Below are positions 19,430-31,739 of a DNA stretch of 64,000 nucleotides, piece after piece. The notes beneath the pieces are model-generated. The model was not told the origin of the DNA and made no database searches. It saw only the letters and a list, made by a program, of their open reading frames with translations. Position numbers and translations under genes: made by a program. Position 1 is the first letter of the stretch; the number at the start of each line of letters is the position of its first letter. The DNA is from Coenobita brevimanus (Eukaryota > Arthropoda > Malacostraca > Decapoda > Coenobitidae), in assembly GCA_032717465.1 (NCBI GenBank), contig JAVRFU010003718.1, positions 1,682,856 through 1,746,855 of the forward strand. Reading direction: 5' to 3'.

Positions 19430-19889
19430 TTAAAAACAAATCTGGGTCAGGATGGGCCCCATGTAACTGGCAGAAGTGCACTGGAATGGTCTCAGATGGG
19501 GAAAATCTAAAAGCCATGTTTTGGTGCCCTGGTAACAGAATGATTTATTGCAAGTTGCAGCCAGCACTCTGCCACCAACATACTGGATGCAGCAAATGAA
19601 ACAGAGACATCATCCACAAAGAGGAAGCTCTTCACTCCCTCTTCTCCACAATGCCATTAATCCTTTTGACAGTTAGGGTAGTGGTGCAAAACTCACCCCC
19701 TCGATGCTGGACAACGCAAGCTGCATCGAACAAAATCGCCCTTGATTGAGAGAAGAAACATCATAAATTAGCATATATTTTATATTCGCCAAACATTTTT
19801 ATCAACACCATAACCAAGCACAACTATCTCAGATTATGTGAATAAAAAGTCAGGCAGAAGAAGGCATAATTAAAGGCAGGGGAAAATAT

Positions 19890-21760
19890 CTATCTATTTA
19901 TCTATTGCCACATGTCTCAATCCCGTTTGGGGTGGCCACAAACAAATCGCCTCCAAGTCGCCCTGTCCCCCGCCATTTCACTGCCCTGCTCCCAATTCAC
20001 ACCCCCCTCTCTCATATACCTCTCCACCCCATCCCTCTATCTCATCCTAGGCCTCCCTCTCCCTCTTCCCCCCTCCACCTCACTCACATACACTCTCTTC
20101 ATCAGTCTTTCAACCTCCATCTCACCACATGGCCAAACCATCTCAGTGTGTTCCTCGTAACGCTTCCTATCACATCCAGATCAACACAACAACGCTCCTT
20201 GATATCCTCATTCGTCAGCCTGTCTCTCCACGTTACTCCACAGGCTTCTCTTAAATAACTCATTTCCACTGCTCTCACTCTTGACTTGTGTCCTTCCAAC
20301 AATGTCCAAGTTTCACTTCCGTACGTTAGAGTTGGTATCACAATACTGTCATGTAGTAACTTTTTCACTTCCATGCTCACTTCCCTGTTTCTTATCACTG
20401 CTTTCAAAGAACCAGCAACCTTTCTTCCCTGCTGTACCCTTTCAAGCACTTCACCCTCCAAACCTCCATCTTTACTCATCACACTAACCAAATACTTAAA
20501 CGTACTCTATCTATCTATCCCTTGCCAGACGCCTCAATCCCGTTTGGGGTGGCCACAAACAAATCGCCTCCAAGTCGCCCTGTCCCCCGCCATTTCACTC
20601 CCCTGCTCCCAACTCACACCCCCCTCTCTCATATACTTCTCCACCCCATCTCTCCATCTCATCCTCGGCCTCCCCCTCCCTCTTTCCCCCTCCACCTCAC
20701 TCACATACACTCTCTTCGTCAGTCTTTCACCCTCCATCCTCTCCACATGGCCAAACGTACTCACATTTTCCAATTCCTCACCATCCAACCTCGCTGTACA
20801 TTCACTAACTTCACCTCTCTCAAAGACCATCACTTTACTCTTCGCTACATTCACTTTTAGATTCCGTTTCTTACACACTCTCTCAAACTCATCCACCAAG
20901 CCTTGCAGCTCCCCTTCGTCTTCACTCAACAACACAGTATCATCTGCAAACAACAGTACAGGGAGTTTCCAAACACTATCTTCTCTCACCAGGGCCACCT
21001 CAACATCCACTACCCTACCTTGTACCTCCTTTATCACCCCATCCATGTACAGATTGAACAACCATGGAGACATGACACATCCCTGTTTCAAAACAACTTT
21101 CAAAGAGAAAAATTCATTTAGTTCACCATCCACACGCACTGCAGCCTTCGCACCATCGTACATACTCTTCACAGCATTCAACAACTTCCCATCTACTCCA
21201 TATATTCTTAACACTTTCCACAATCCTAGTCTATCCACCTTGTCATATGCTTTCTCCAAATCCATGAAGCCGCATACAACTTCTTTCCCTTCTCTAGAAA
21301 CTTTTCCACTCAAGATCTAAGAATGAATATCTGATCTACACAACCTCTTCCCTTCCTAAAGCCTCCCTGTTCTTCTCCAACTAATTTCTCTGTTCTTTCT
21401 CTAACTCTGTCAATAAGTATCCTACCATACACTTTTCCTATTATACTAAGAAGACAAATGCCCCTATGATTACCACACACTTCTTTTTCCCCTTTTCCTT
21501 TGTACAAGGGAATAATTATACCTGACTTCCAATCCTCCGGGACTCTACCTTCCTCCCAGGCCAATCTGCACATCTTCCACATCCATTCTACTACTATCTC
21601 TCCCCCATGCTTCAGCATTTCACCACACACTCCATCAATTCCTGAGGCTTTCCCCAATTTAACTTTCTTCATTGCTTCCACAACTTCTATCCTACTGATT
21701 TCTTCCTGTCTTCTCACCTCCCTCCTTCTCCCAGCCATTCGCCTGCCACTTATACTCGCA
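19890..21760 (-). mobile_element. RTE-type LINE, subfamily 1, truncated copy inside unit 1
   Basis: 3' end (TATC)n then TTGCCACATGTCTCAATCCC; 5' truncation upstream of the RT (ASISGRRMAGRRREVRRQEE). It retains most of the RT in two frames: GKASGIDGVCGEMLKHGG through GGFRKGRGCVDQIF (21852-21310) and AYDKVDRLGLWKVL with LLFADDTVLLSEDEGELQG (21313-20534), split by a frameshift near 21312. No clear target duplication: two host bases are missing compared with empty sites in units 2, 3 and 5. The same 5' junction is found in unit 4. Confidence 0.85.
20508..20752 (-). mobile_element. Nested short RTE insertion with 10-bp target duplication
   Basis: A second RTE 3' end, (TATC)n and TTGCCAGACGCCTCAATCCC, is inserted inside the first. 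The duplicated target AAACGTACTC flanks it (20498-20507 and 20753-20762). Only the last 245 bases of the element are present, coding the GHVERMEGERLTKRVYV segment. Confidence 0.85.
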
Positions 21761-22562
21761 TTTAGCCAAATACCGCACCCACACTGCAGCACGACCGTAA
21801 GGTAATTTATGTTGTGGTACATAAAACCGATCTGAACTGTCCTATAGTACATGTTTATATACCAGAATGTAGCTGATGAAATTTCCTAAAACTCCTTATC
21901 AGTAACAATTACCATGAAACGTATATTTCTATGAGCAAACGAGAGAGAAGAGGGAAAGCAGAAACATCATAAATTGGCACATAATCTATATTCGCTGAAC
22001 TTTTTTATCAACACCATAGGCAAGTATAAATATTCAAGATTACGTGAATAAAAAATCAGGCAGACACAGGCTTAGATAAAAGCAGGGGAAAACATAATTT
22101 GGCAACAACTTTGGCCGCACAAAACACCACTCCCGCACTACAGCGCGATCATAAGATAATTTCCTATAGTGGTACGTAAAACCCACCCAAACTGCCCAAC
22201 AGTATATGTTTATATACCAAAATGACACTAATGAAATTTCCTAAAACTTATTCTCAGTAACAAATTATCATAAAACTTATATTTCTATGAGAAAACACAA
22301 AGGAATTAAGAAACATCGTAAATCAGCGCATAATGTATGTTCGCCAAATCTTTTTATCAACACCATAAGCAAGCACAACTATTAGAGATTACGAAGATAA
22401 TAAAATCACGGTAAAAGAAGCAAAACCAATGGTGTGGGGACAAAATGTTTAAGAAGTACGGCGAGCATGAAAACAGGGGGGGGTTCTCCCAGCATTCAGC
22501 CAAGGCCAAGCCGTCCCACATCCTGAGTACTTGTCCGTGGTTGGATGCAGCCTGCATCGTCC

Positions 22563-23479
22563 AATAACGAGAGAGTTAACTGCAACAGCAAATAATGCTA
22601 CACTCAAAACACTCCTCTGTGGCACATCCTCCTCCTGAGAGTACAGGGCAGAGTTCAAATCACACACACACACAGGAAACTTGTCAAAGAGGAAGTTCTG
22701 AATAAAAGTGGGTAAGCAACCTCAAACACCATAAAAATGAAGACTGGTTGGTCACCTCCCGTAGCTTGCTTGGAACAGGAAATGTGCCCCAAGCATACTG
22801 CCAGGAGGTAGGGACTGCAGCCTTAATCAATGGGAAATAATCTCTGTTGGTGACAGGTCTAACATAACAGACACATCAAGAATCACTGTTGCCCTTGCTG
22901 CCTCACCTGCACAATCATTTCCTTGAGGTCCAATGTGGGCTGCCACACAGCATAGTGGCACACGAGGTGGAACTTTCCTCAAATTTCCAACACTAAAGGG
23001 TGAGGAGAGTTGAAATGCTTAATGGCAGACAAGGCAGCCCTGCACTCACTAAAAATCATAAAACTAATTGCATCAAAGGTGAGGATATGCTGGAGAGCCA
23101 ACAGAATTGCTGACAGCTTCACAGTAAAAATTAAGGCAGAGGAGAGTAGGGTGCCACTCTGGGTAAAATTACGGAAGACAACCTCATATCCAATGCCAGC
23201 CATCAGTAAACATGGACAGACCCAGCATGAGGGCAAAATGAACTCAAAGCTGGGTGTGGATCACCACATCTGATGTTACGGACTTTGGAGCCATGATATA
23301 TACCAGCATTATCTGACTTATAGTAACACCCAGAGTGGAACAACAGATGTCTCCACATCAAAGACCAGAGTGAGTGGCAGACAGATCAGTCACGACTTTT
23401 TCTGTCTGATAACTAAGGGGGCAAGGAAATTGCGTATAGAAGTCGTGCAAAGTGTGCTATGCAGAACTAAAAACAGCGT
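22563..23479 (-). pseudogene. Unit 1: I-type LINE, RT and RNase H fragments
   Basis: Right to left: RNase H pieces (FTVKLSAILLALQHIL, then FMIFSECRAALSAIKHFNSP), which match FTAELSAILMALHLIL and FSDSRAALSALENFNSP of the 30286-37856 element. The C-terminal segment GNDCAGEAARATVIL follows, then from an RT region YSQEEDVPQRSVLSVALFAV. RNase H catalytic residues are partly lost. Many frameshifts. Confidence 0.75.
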
Positions 23480-23667
23480 TGTTACGTATTTTGAATTAGC
23501 CGCGCTTGGCGCACTACCCACAATGCTCCGCTGTTTTGTGTTGAGGGTCAGATTCGAAAGCTAGAGAATAAACACCGCTGTCTCACTCCACCCATGTCTT
23601 GTTTGACTACCCTGCCTCGCCAGTATATCTTCACGGCAAACGACATAATACACAAGAACATGAAACA
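23480..23667 (+). repeat. Gypsy 5' LTR
   Basis: Starts TGTTACGTATTTTGAATTAG and ends ACATGAAACA, 188 bases; TG...CA boundaries. It differs from the 3' LTR at a small number of sites, so the insertion is not brand new. Confidence 0.9.
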
Positions 23668-23932
23668 TGGTGGCAGCTGATGGAAGTGGAGCTGAGAAGG
23701 GAATGCGGTCTGCAGTATAAGCCATTTGAGTGATATGACCTGCTGCTACTCCTGGCGAAATTTTGAAGTGGATGTTAGCCTGCTGGGGAACCTGCACATT
23801 CTTCCTGCTTGTGAGTGAACTGATTCCCTACAATCTACTGATGTTCCTGCCTACAGCCTGTGAGTAGACGGATCTTCTTTGACCTGCAACCTATTGATAA
23901 GTTCCTGTAACCTACTAGCCTCACCCACCAAG

Positions 23933-26900
23933 ATGAATACAGACACTGACAGTGAGCGCCGTTATGCTGGTGTCAGAGCCCCTCAGCCCTTCTGTTTGGG
24001 GATAAATGTTGCAGAAAACTGGAAGCTTTTCAAACAGAGATGGAACATGTATGCTCTTCTCTCAAGACTACACACTGAAGAACCCAACATCCAGGTAGCT
24101 ACGTTCCTACAGTATTTAGCAGATGATGCCCTCAAAGTATACAATAATTTCAGTTTGAAGGTAATGAAGCTGATAGGACAGTGCAAGATATAATCAACAA
24201 ATTTGATGAGTTTGCCATTGGTGAAATTAATGTTACTTATGAGAGATTCATATTTAATACAAGGAACCAGCAAGAAGGGGAACCCTTTGATAAATTTTAC
24301 TCAGATTTGCAAACTCTTGTAAAGACTTGTGATTACTGTGACACATGTAAAGCTTCCCTAATGAAAGACAGAATTGTGTTAGGCATTCATGACTCCAGTG
24401 TTCGTACTGAGCTACTTAAAACAAGAAATTTGACATTAGAGAAGTGTATTGATACCTGCAAAGCTGCAGATAGTGCCATCTCACAGACCCGAGTGTTGAA
24501 TCCTGTCCCTGAAACTGTGAACAAGGTCAGATCTAGGACAGACAGTTGTGCCCAAGCACATAGTTCCAACAGTGTAGCTACGAAATGTAAGCTTTGTGGT
24601 CTTTCACATGTGTTTGCAAGAAATAAATGTCCAGCTGTAGGGAAAGTATGCCTGAAGTGTGGGGAAAGAGACCATTTTGCAAGTATGTGTCGTGTTAAAG
24701 CCTCTGTCAATGCCACTGTAAAATCCTCGAACTGCAAAAAGAAAGCTGTACATCAGGTTGCTGAGAGTGAACCAGATGCCCAGCCCCATGAGGCGTCCAG
24801 TTCGGATGAAGAGTGGGTTAACACATTACATTACATGCCTGTAAACTCTGTAAAATCTCCCAAGAAAGATGTTAAGTGTTGCATGTTAATTGATGATGAT
24901 GAGGTAATTTTTCAGATCGACACTGGCTCATCAGTTAATGCCCTACTACTACAATATGCAAAAAATGTACAGAAGACTAAGAGAATCCTTACTACCTGGA
25001 ATAACTCTGTTCAGACTCCTGTGGGTGTGTGCAGGAGAAGCATTAAAAATCCCAAAAATGGTAAGAAATATTCTGTGGAGTTTGTGGTGTTTGAAGGAAA
25101 TTTAGTCCCTCTCTTAGGTCTTGGGGCTAGCAAACAGATGGATCTGATAACTGTTAATGAAGATGTATTTGAACGTGTGGATAATGTGAAAGTGAGTGAG
25201 TCTGACTGTAATAGTGACATGTTTAGTAATACCGGCACTGATGGTTTAGGTACTCTGCCAGGTCTACAGTCATTGTCAGTAGACCCCCAGGTGAAGCCAA
25301 CCATCATGCCTGATAGAAGGGTCCTTGTTGCACTTAGACCAAAGCTGAAAACTGAACCTGATAGACTAGAGAACTTAGGTGTCATTGTGCCAGTTAGCGA
25401 GCCGACTGAATGGGTGAGCCAGATTGTGGTTGCACCAAAGAAGAATGGTGACATCAGAATTTATATAGACCCTTGTGAACTCAACAAAGCACTGCTCTGA
25501 GAGCGTTATACTCTTCCTATGCTTGAGGATACATTGCATGAGTTGAGCCAATCAAAAGTCTTCTCTAAAGCAGATCTTGCTTCTGGTTACTGGCACATCA
25601 AACTTGATGAAAAATCTAGCTACCTAACCACTTTTCAAACGTGTTTTGGGAGATACCGCTGGGTTAGACTACCCTTTGGTTTATCAGTGTCATCAGAAAT
25701 CTTTCAGAAAAGACTACTTGAAACTTTACAAGGTGTACCTGGTGTAATTTGCATAGCTGATGATGTGATAATTCATGGGAAATCTCTGGAAGAGCATGAC
25801 GCCAACTTGAAGCAGTTCTTTGAGAGGTGTCAGAGAATGAATATAAAACTGAATGAAGACAAGCTCACTCTGAGAACTGACAATGTAAAATTAACGGGTC
25901 ACTGTATTACAAAAGATGGCCTGGTAACTGATCCTGACAAAATCCGAGCCATATGTGAGTATCCAGCACCTACTAATGTTGTGGAGCTAAGGCGTTTTCT
26001 AGGTATGGTCAATTATCTTGCTAGGTTTCTGCCCAACTCGGTATGTGTTTTGTACCCCTTGCATAATCTTGTAAAGAAGGATGTTTCTTGGGTTTGGTCA
26101 GCAAGCCAACAAGAAGCATTCAACCGAATTAAGTGTATGATCACCAATAGCCCTGTGCTCACATTTTACAACCCCTGTGATGAGCTTACTCTAGAAAATG
26201 ATTCTAGTGAATATGGTCTGGGTTCCACATTAATGCAAAATGGGAAGCCTGTAGCCTTTGCCAGTCGCTCCTTATCTAACTCTGAAAGAAATTATGCTCA
26301 AATTGAAAAAGAAATGTTAGCCGTTGTATACGGATTAGAGAAATTTTATCACTACACATATGGAAGATCGGTCAGGGTCCTCACAGATCACGGACCTCTT
26401 GTGTTCATAGCAAACAAGCCACTATCTCATGCCCCACGACGACTCCAGGCGATGCTCCTTCGCGCTCAAGACTACCAGTATCAACTATTTTACCGTCCAG
26501 GCAAAGAAATCCCCATTGCTGATGCTCTTTCATGTGCTCCTCTGCCTGACACAGGAGATGACTCTTTCTCAGTTAACAGTCTAGCCTACTCCCGGTTCAG
26601 GGAATCTCACCTTCAAGAAATACGGCATGACACAGAAAAGGACTCAACGTTAACACTGCTCAAGGATGTCATCGTTCAAGGGTGGCCTGATGAGAAAGGT
26701 CACCTTCCAGACTGCCTAGCCCCATATTACAGTTATTGAGAGGAGATGTCTGTACAAGATGGTGTTATTCTTAGAGGAGAGAGGGTGGTAATCCCTAGCT
26801 CTATGCGATATGAGATGATGGAGAAGGTGCACGCTGGCCACTCGGGTATAAACTCCTGCCTACGACGTGCAAGGGAGTTAATCTACTGGGCTAGGATGTC

Positions 26901-27897
26901 TTCGGAAATTCGTCAGTTTGTGGAGTCCTGTGACGTCTGTTCCTCCTATTCACTTAAGCAATCCCCTGAGCCCCTGTATCAACATGAACTTCCAGAACGT
27001 CCCTGGGAAAAAGTGACAACTGACTTGTTCACCATCCAAAACCGAAACTATCTTGTAAATGTTGATTACTTTAGTCAGTTCAATGAAGTTGACTACCTTC
27101 CAGAGATAACTTCAGAAGCCATCGTCACAAAACTTAAGCACCACTTTGCTCGACATGGCATACCTGACGTTGTGATCAGTGATAATGGTCCACAGTTTTC
27201 CTCTCCTCAGTTTCAGTCATTTGCAAAGAAGTGGAAATTTTGCCATGAAACTTCTAGTCCTGGAAACTCCAAGTTCAATGGTGCAGCTGAAGCCGCTGTA
27301 AAATCTGTCAAGCTCATGATGAAGAAGTGCCATCGGGCCAAAGAAGACCCTTACCTTGGATTGCTGAACATGCGCAATACCCCTCAAGAAGGTATGGCAA
27401 CCAGTCCTGCTCAGCGGCTTATGGGGCGTCGCACCAAGACATTGATCCCTGCTATTAATGCTCGCTTGCAGCCAAATATCATTGCTGGAGAACGAGAATG
27501 CATGGAGAAGAAAAGAGCAAGCACTGCAGAACACTACATGCATAGAAGAAGCCTCAAACCCTTGTCCGTTGGAGATACTGTGCGAGTACAACCAATAGAT
27601 GATCCAAAGAAGGAGTGGAAGGAAGCCACTGTAGTGAAGCAACTTAGTCCCCGAGCTTATGAAGTAACAACGAAGGATGGAGGTACATACAGGAGAAACC
27701 GTCAACAGCTGCGATCATCTACACCAGCCAGAACACACAAGAGTCGGCCCAATGATGATAAGACAACACTGGCAGGTGATGCATCCTTAGAACCTGAGAC
27801 TGTGAGTTGTGGGGACTGTGTCGGATCTCTTTTAGTAAGTGACTATGTAACCCAGTCAGGTAGGACAGTTAAAGCACCAAAGAGACTGGACTTGTAG
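23933..27897 (+). pseudogene. Gypsy gag-pol polyprotein, one frameshift and two stops
   Basis: Gag starts at the ATG at 23933 and shifts frame near 24155. From 24181 to 27897 everything is in one frame broken by two TGA codons (25498-25500 and 26737-26739). Motifs in order: two CCHC-like knuckles (CKLCGLSHVFARNKC, CLKCGERDHFASMC), protease DTGSSVNALL, RT KADLASGYWHIKL and CIADDVIIHG, RNase H NDSSEYGLGSTLMQ and LTDHGPLVF, integrase zinc finger HAGH...CDVC, then TTDLF, SDNGPQFSSPQF and the Glu of AAEAAVKSVK. Catalytic residues appear present. It would copy and integrate the element's own RNA. Both stops are of a form expected from CGA decay, which is inference. Confidence 0.9.
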
Positions 27898-28200
27898 GAA
27901 TAATGTACCATACAGTGTACCACTTTGTACTGTGATTAATCTTGCCCTTCAAGGAAATAATAATTATTCATTTTTTTTTTTTTAATATGTGTGGTCTGTA
28001 AGGAATTATTGAGTTCTATACGGCACTTTATTTCCAAAGAATGTAAACGGAGTGCAACACCCGACACTTGATATATGTCCAACTGTCTCATGAATACCTA
28101 ATCTTATCATGACTGATTATGCTTTATTTATTAAAGGGATAAGGTGTTTCATGCTTTGCATGTCAGGATTGATTATGTGTCTTTTACGAAAGAAGGAAGA

Positions 28201-28388
28201 TCTTACGTATTTTGAATTAGCCGTGCTTGGATCACTACCCACAATGCTCAGCTGTTTTGTGTTGAGGGTCAGATTCGAAAGCTAGAGAATAAACACCGCT
28301 GTCTCACTCCAACCATCTCTTGTTTCACTACCCTGCCTCGCCAGTATATCTTCACGGCAAACGACATAATACACAAGAACACGAAACA
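28201..28388 (+). repeat. Gypsy 3' LTR
   Basis: 188 bases from TCTTACGTATTTTGAATTAG to ACACGAAACA, preceded by the purine tract GAAAGAAGGAAGA. Between the integrase stop and this LTR is about 300 bases of non-coding sequence. Confidence 0.9.
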
Positions 28389-28592
28389 AGCATCATATGT
28401 TGGTGTTTCAGGAAGCCTCTGGACTCTGCAACAGCACCTCGCTATACAGGACTGACGTTGCAGCTCCAGCCTCAATACTCCTGCATCCACAAGCAGGCCT
28501 GGGACAAGGGAGGTGCAAAAAGGTCCTGTAGCCAAACAAAGGCCTGTGTGATGTAGTCCAAGGTGCATAATCAGGCAGGGGCAGCTGAAGGA
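28389..28592 (-). pseudogene. Unit 1: I-type LINE fragment after Gypsy insertion
   Basis: Codes LHHTGLCLATGPFCTSLVPG and RVQRLPETPTYDA. These correspond to VHHAGLRLATGAFRTSPIPS and RTQRLPQTPTT in the better copy. It ends where the Jockey 3' end begins. Confidence 0.8.
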
Positions 28593-29186
28593 ACTTAGAG
28601 CAAAGTGCCCGCAAACTGTTGCCTCCAAGAAAACAAAATCAAAATAACAAAGACCCAAATTCAAGAATCATTCATTTTGTGATGCCTGGACACACTGCAT
28701 TTGAAAGACCGGAGGTCAGAGCCAGTAGGAAATACAGACGAAGGGAGGCAGTTCCAGAGTTGACCTGTTGTATACATGATAAATTGGGGGTAATGGTTAA
28801 CTCTTGCAATAGAGAGCTGGACTGAAAAGGGATGAGAGTTTGTTGCTAGACGGGTACTACGTGCCTGTCATAGTAGATGAGGGATGCAAGCATAAAGTTC
28901 AGAGGAGCAGTGACCATTGAAGTGGCGACAAAAAAGAGATAAAGATGCAACAGCGTGGTAAAGAAGACAGAGGTTGAAGGGAGCCAGTAAGAGGAGTCGG
29001 GTTAATGAAACGAAAAACCTTTGACTCCACCTTGTTGAGATGGAATGTACATGGGGAGTCTCCCCATACGCGAGAGTTGTACTCTACATTGGCGAATAAA
29101 CCCATGTAAAAGGTTAACAATTGTACTGGAGTCAAGAAGATACAGAGTTGGCTTAGCAAATCTAATCTTTTGGAAGCAGATTTTAC
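28593..29186 (-). pseudogene. Unit 1: Jockey-type LINE, C-terminal part and 3' end
   Basis: Reads LLTFYMGLFANVEYNSRVWG, NKVESKVFRFINPTPLTGSL and FPTGSDLRSFKCSVSRH, the post-RT region of Jockey-type LINEs. Frameshifts are present. It ends at GATTTTAC, where an RTE copy has inserted. Confidence 0.85.
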
Positions 29187-30285
29187 TATCTATCTATTGC
29201 CAGACGCCTCAATCCCGTTTGGGGTGGCCAAAAACAAATCACCTCCAAGTCGCCCTGTCCCCCGCCATTTCACTGCCCTGCTCCCAACTCACATCCCCCC
29301 CTCTCTCATATACCTCTCCACCCTATCCCTCCATCTCATCCTTGGCCTCCCCCTCCCTCTTCCCCCCTCCACCTCACTCACATACATTCTCTTCGTCAGT
29401 CTTTCACCCTCCATCCTCTCCACATGGCCAAACCACCTCAGTGTGTTCCTCATAAGGCTTCCATTCACATCAACATCCACACCACAACGCTCCTTTATAT
29501 CCTCGTTCGTCAGCCTGTCTCTCCATGTGACTCCACAGGCTCCTCTTAAATAACTCATTTCCACCACTCTCACTCTCGACTTGTGTCCTTCCAACAACGT
29601 TCAAGCTTCACTTCCGTACGTTAGAGTTGGTATCACAATACTGTCATGTAGTAACTTTTTCACTTCCATGCTCACTTCCCTGTTTCTTATCACTGCTTTC
29701 AAAGAACCAGCAACCTTTCTTCCCTGCTGTACCCTTTCAAGCACTTCACCCTCCAAACCTCCATCCTTACTTATCACACTACCCAAGTACAGTACTTAAA
29801 CATACTCACATTTTCCAATTCCTCACCATCTAACCTCGCTGTACATTCACTGACTTCACCTCTCTCAAAGACCATCACTTTACTCTTCCCTACATTCACC
29901 TTTAGATTCCGTTTCTTACACACTCTCCCAAACTCATCCACCAAGCCTTGCAGCTCCCCTTCGTCTTCACTCAACAACACAGTATCATCTGCAAACAACA
30001 GTACAGGGAGTTTCCAAACAATATCCTCTCTCACCAGGGCCACTCCAACATCCACTACCCTACCTTGTACCTCTTTTATTACCCCATCCATGTACAAATT
30101 GAACAACCATGGAGACATGACACATCCCTGTTTCAACCCAACTTTCAAAGAGAAAAATTCACTTAGTTCACCATCCACACGCACTGCAGCCTTCGCACCA
30201 TCGTACATACTCTTCACAGCATTCAACAACTTCCCATCTACTCCATATATTCTTAACACTTTCCACAATCCTTGTCTATCCACCC
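29187..30285 (-). mobile_element. RTE subfamily 1 in U1-U2 link, 3' half
   Basis: 3' end (TATC)n and TTGCCAGACGCCTCAATCCC. It encodes the RT palm (LLFADDTVLLSEDEGELQG, GLKQGCVMSPWLF) and the C-terminal block, with frame breaks near 29780 and 29590. The rest continues at 37871 after a 7.57-kb I-type LINE. Junctions on both sides are identical to those of the copies at 43191 and 54300, so these are duplicates of one insertion. Confidence 0.9.
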
Positions 30286-30871
30286 CCGCTGCAGGGGTCA
30301 CCTTGACGTGGTGGCGGGGCTTGAAGCGTGGTTGGCGGTGCCACCTCCTTTGGAGGCATGCCTACCTTTGCAGGGTTCGGTATTTGTCAGCCACGTGGAC
30401 CAAGCGCCCCCTGCATCACTGGTGGAGGAGGCCTGCTAGTGATGTTAGTCCCTGCCCATTTGCCATCTAGGGCGGGACTGTTGCCTCCCCACGTATTTGC
30501 CGTGTGTGGCATTCCATAATGCTGGGAGATGGGAGTCCTGGAGGTTGAGCGACGCTGTGTACGCTGCGCCCTGCAGCTAGCAATACACCTCTTTGGTCCC
30601 TTATTCTGGCTAGACGGGTGGCCTGGTTGGGCCCGACCAGGTCAATCGGCTGGTCACTGGCTAGCCACCTAGGCTAGTCACCTAGTGGCTTTAGGGTCAA
30701 GCGGGCACTGGGGGACCTGGTGGCTCCTATCGTCATGGAGTCACCCTTGTCAGGGTCCCTTGGTGGTTACCTGCATATACTCTCCTGCTACCTCTGGGGT
30801 CGCCAGTGGTGTTTATCCCTGGCATATGACCTCCCCTTGTTGGACTCCGTGGTGGGTGGAGGGGTGGGGGA
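30286..30871 (+). promoter_or_regulatory. 5' untranslated region of I-type LINE
   Basis: GC-rich leader with GGGGTCACCTTGACGTGGTG at its start. LINEs of this kind carry an internal promoter in this region; no specific motif is claimed. Confidence 0.4.
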
Positions 30872-31184
30872 ATGAAGTTCATGCTAAATAATATGGGTGA
30901 CAAACAAAAAAATGTTGATGACACTGCCACTGTCCCAGGAAGTTCTCCAGACTGCTCCACCCTCATAGCCACTCTACAGCCTTTCCAGGCCACTGGTGAC
31001 TTTCCTCCTTTGCCCCAGCGTTCAACTGGGACTAGGAGGAGGCCACGTCTGGTTGGTTCGGCTGTTGAGTTCGGCTCAGATGATACTATGCCTGAGCATT
31101 TTGCCAAGTATCTGGTGCTCAGATCCTCCACAGGTGGATCTGTGCTGGATACTGATATATTTGAGTTACACCGTAACATTATTT
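30872..31184 (+). pseudogene. I-type LINE ORF1, N-terminal part
   Basis: Starts MKFMLNNMGDKQKNVDDTAT and runs to DTDIFELHRNII, where a 1,033-bp element is inserted. Removing the insert and its 4-bp duplication leaves this frame in phase with the downstream part at 32222. The start is the first ATG after the leader. Confidence 0.75.
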
Positions 31185-31227
31185 GAGGCGTTGAGAATAG
31201 TACTGACGTAAACGCCATATATAAACA

Positions 31228-31404
31228 ATGGAGAAAAACGCAGTTAAAGTTTTGCAATCATCAGACTGTGATAACTTTATAGTGGGATATGATAGGAAGC
31301 TCGTGTTTCTTTTAAATTGAAGCTCTATTACAGGGCTTTCCCTACAGTAATACATTCATATACCATAATCTGAATATTGCCACATTAACTGCGTTTTTCT
31401 CCAT
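31228..31404. repeat. 177-bp segment bounded by perfect 20-bp inverted repeats
   Basis: ATGGAGAAAAACGCAGTTAA at 31228-31247 is exactly inverted at 31385-31404. It may be a small MITE nested in the 1,033-bp element or that element's own hairpin. No target duplication was seen. Confidence 0.8.
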
Positions 31405-31739
31405 AGGTAGATCTTAAAAAAAAATTTTTTACGTAAAATCACCGGATTTTGCACATACTGACCCTACTCACATACGCTTCACCTAAATTGCGTCTCTTTT
31501 TCACCACATTTGACCGCCACTCCCTGCACTGGGGCCCTCTTTTTCTACTTAGAGGCACTCCAGGGTCATCCTCACTCTCCGCTGAATCACTCATACCGCC
31601 GGCACAAACGTTCTTACGAACGCACACAGAAAAATAGGAAAATCAATAAATTTCAGTGTGGTGGGGAGAGAGGAGGTAGGACGACTGTGGTGGTCGGGGA
31701 GAAGGGAAGAGGCGAGAATGGGGCGTCATCAGTCACGGG

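Larger units (their letters stand above)
18205..19708 (-). pseudogene. Unit 1: I-type LINE RT fragment, interrupted by MITE
   Basis: Going leftwards it encodes FLFVDDV-like (degraded), LNGQRIAGMEVRFLGLICDA and HLKQIKASCLKVVSLLKVL. These correspond to FVDDF, LNGQRIACSEKVKFLGLTFD and ILAHT of the better preserved copy at 30286-37856. A piggyBac-like MITE at 18404-19429 splits it. Non-functional. Confidence 0.8.
19709..22562. mobile_element. Unit 1: inverted-terminal-repeat element (981-bp family) with RTE insert
   Basis: Left end GGACAACGCAAGCTGCATC, right end GATGCAGCCTGCATCGTCC, imperfect inverted repeats. The interior contains tandem ~340-bp units (starting CATCATAAATT). An RTE copy (19890-21760) lies within it. 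No transposase frame; superfamily unassigned. Confidence 0.7.
23480..28388 (+). mobile_element. Ty3/Gypsy LTR retrotransposon, complete but inactivated
   Basis: LTRs of 188 bp flank a 4.5-kb interior. The host target AGCGT (23475-23479) is repeated as AGCAT (28389-28393), and units 2-5 have the uninterrupted site. Order of domains is gag, protease, RT, RNase H, integrase, which is the Gypsy order. No envelope-like frame follows the integrase. A purine tract (28188-28200) precedes the 3' LTR and a candidate primer site (TGGTGGCAGC) starts at 23668. Confidence 0.9.

Noticed and set aside
27904..28388. A longer Gypsy LTR starting near 27908
   Set aside because: The 5' LTR is only 188 bp, and the purine tract at 28188-28200 directly precedes the matching 188-bp 3' LTR; the inverted copy shows the same boundary.
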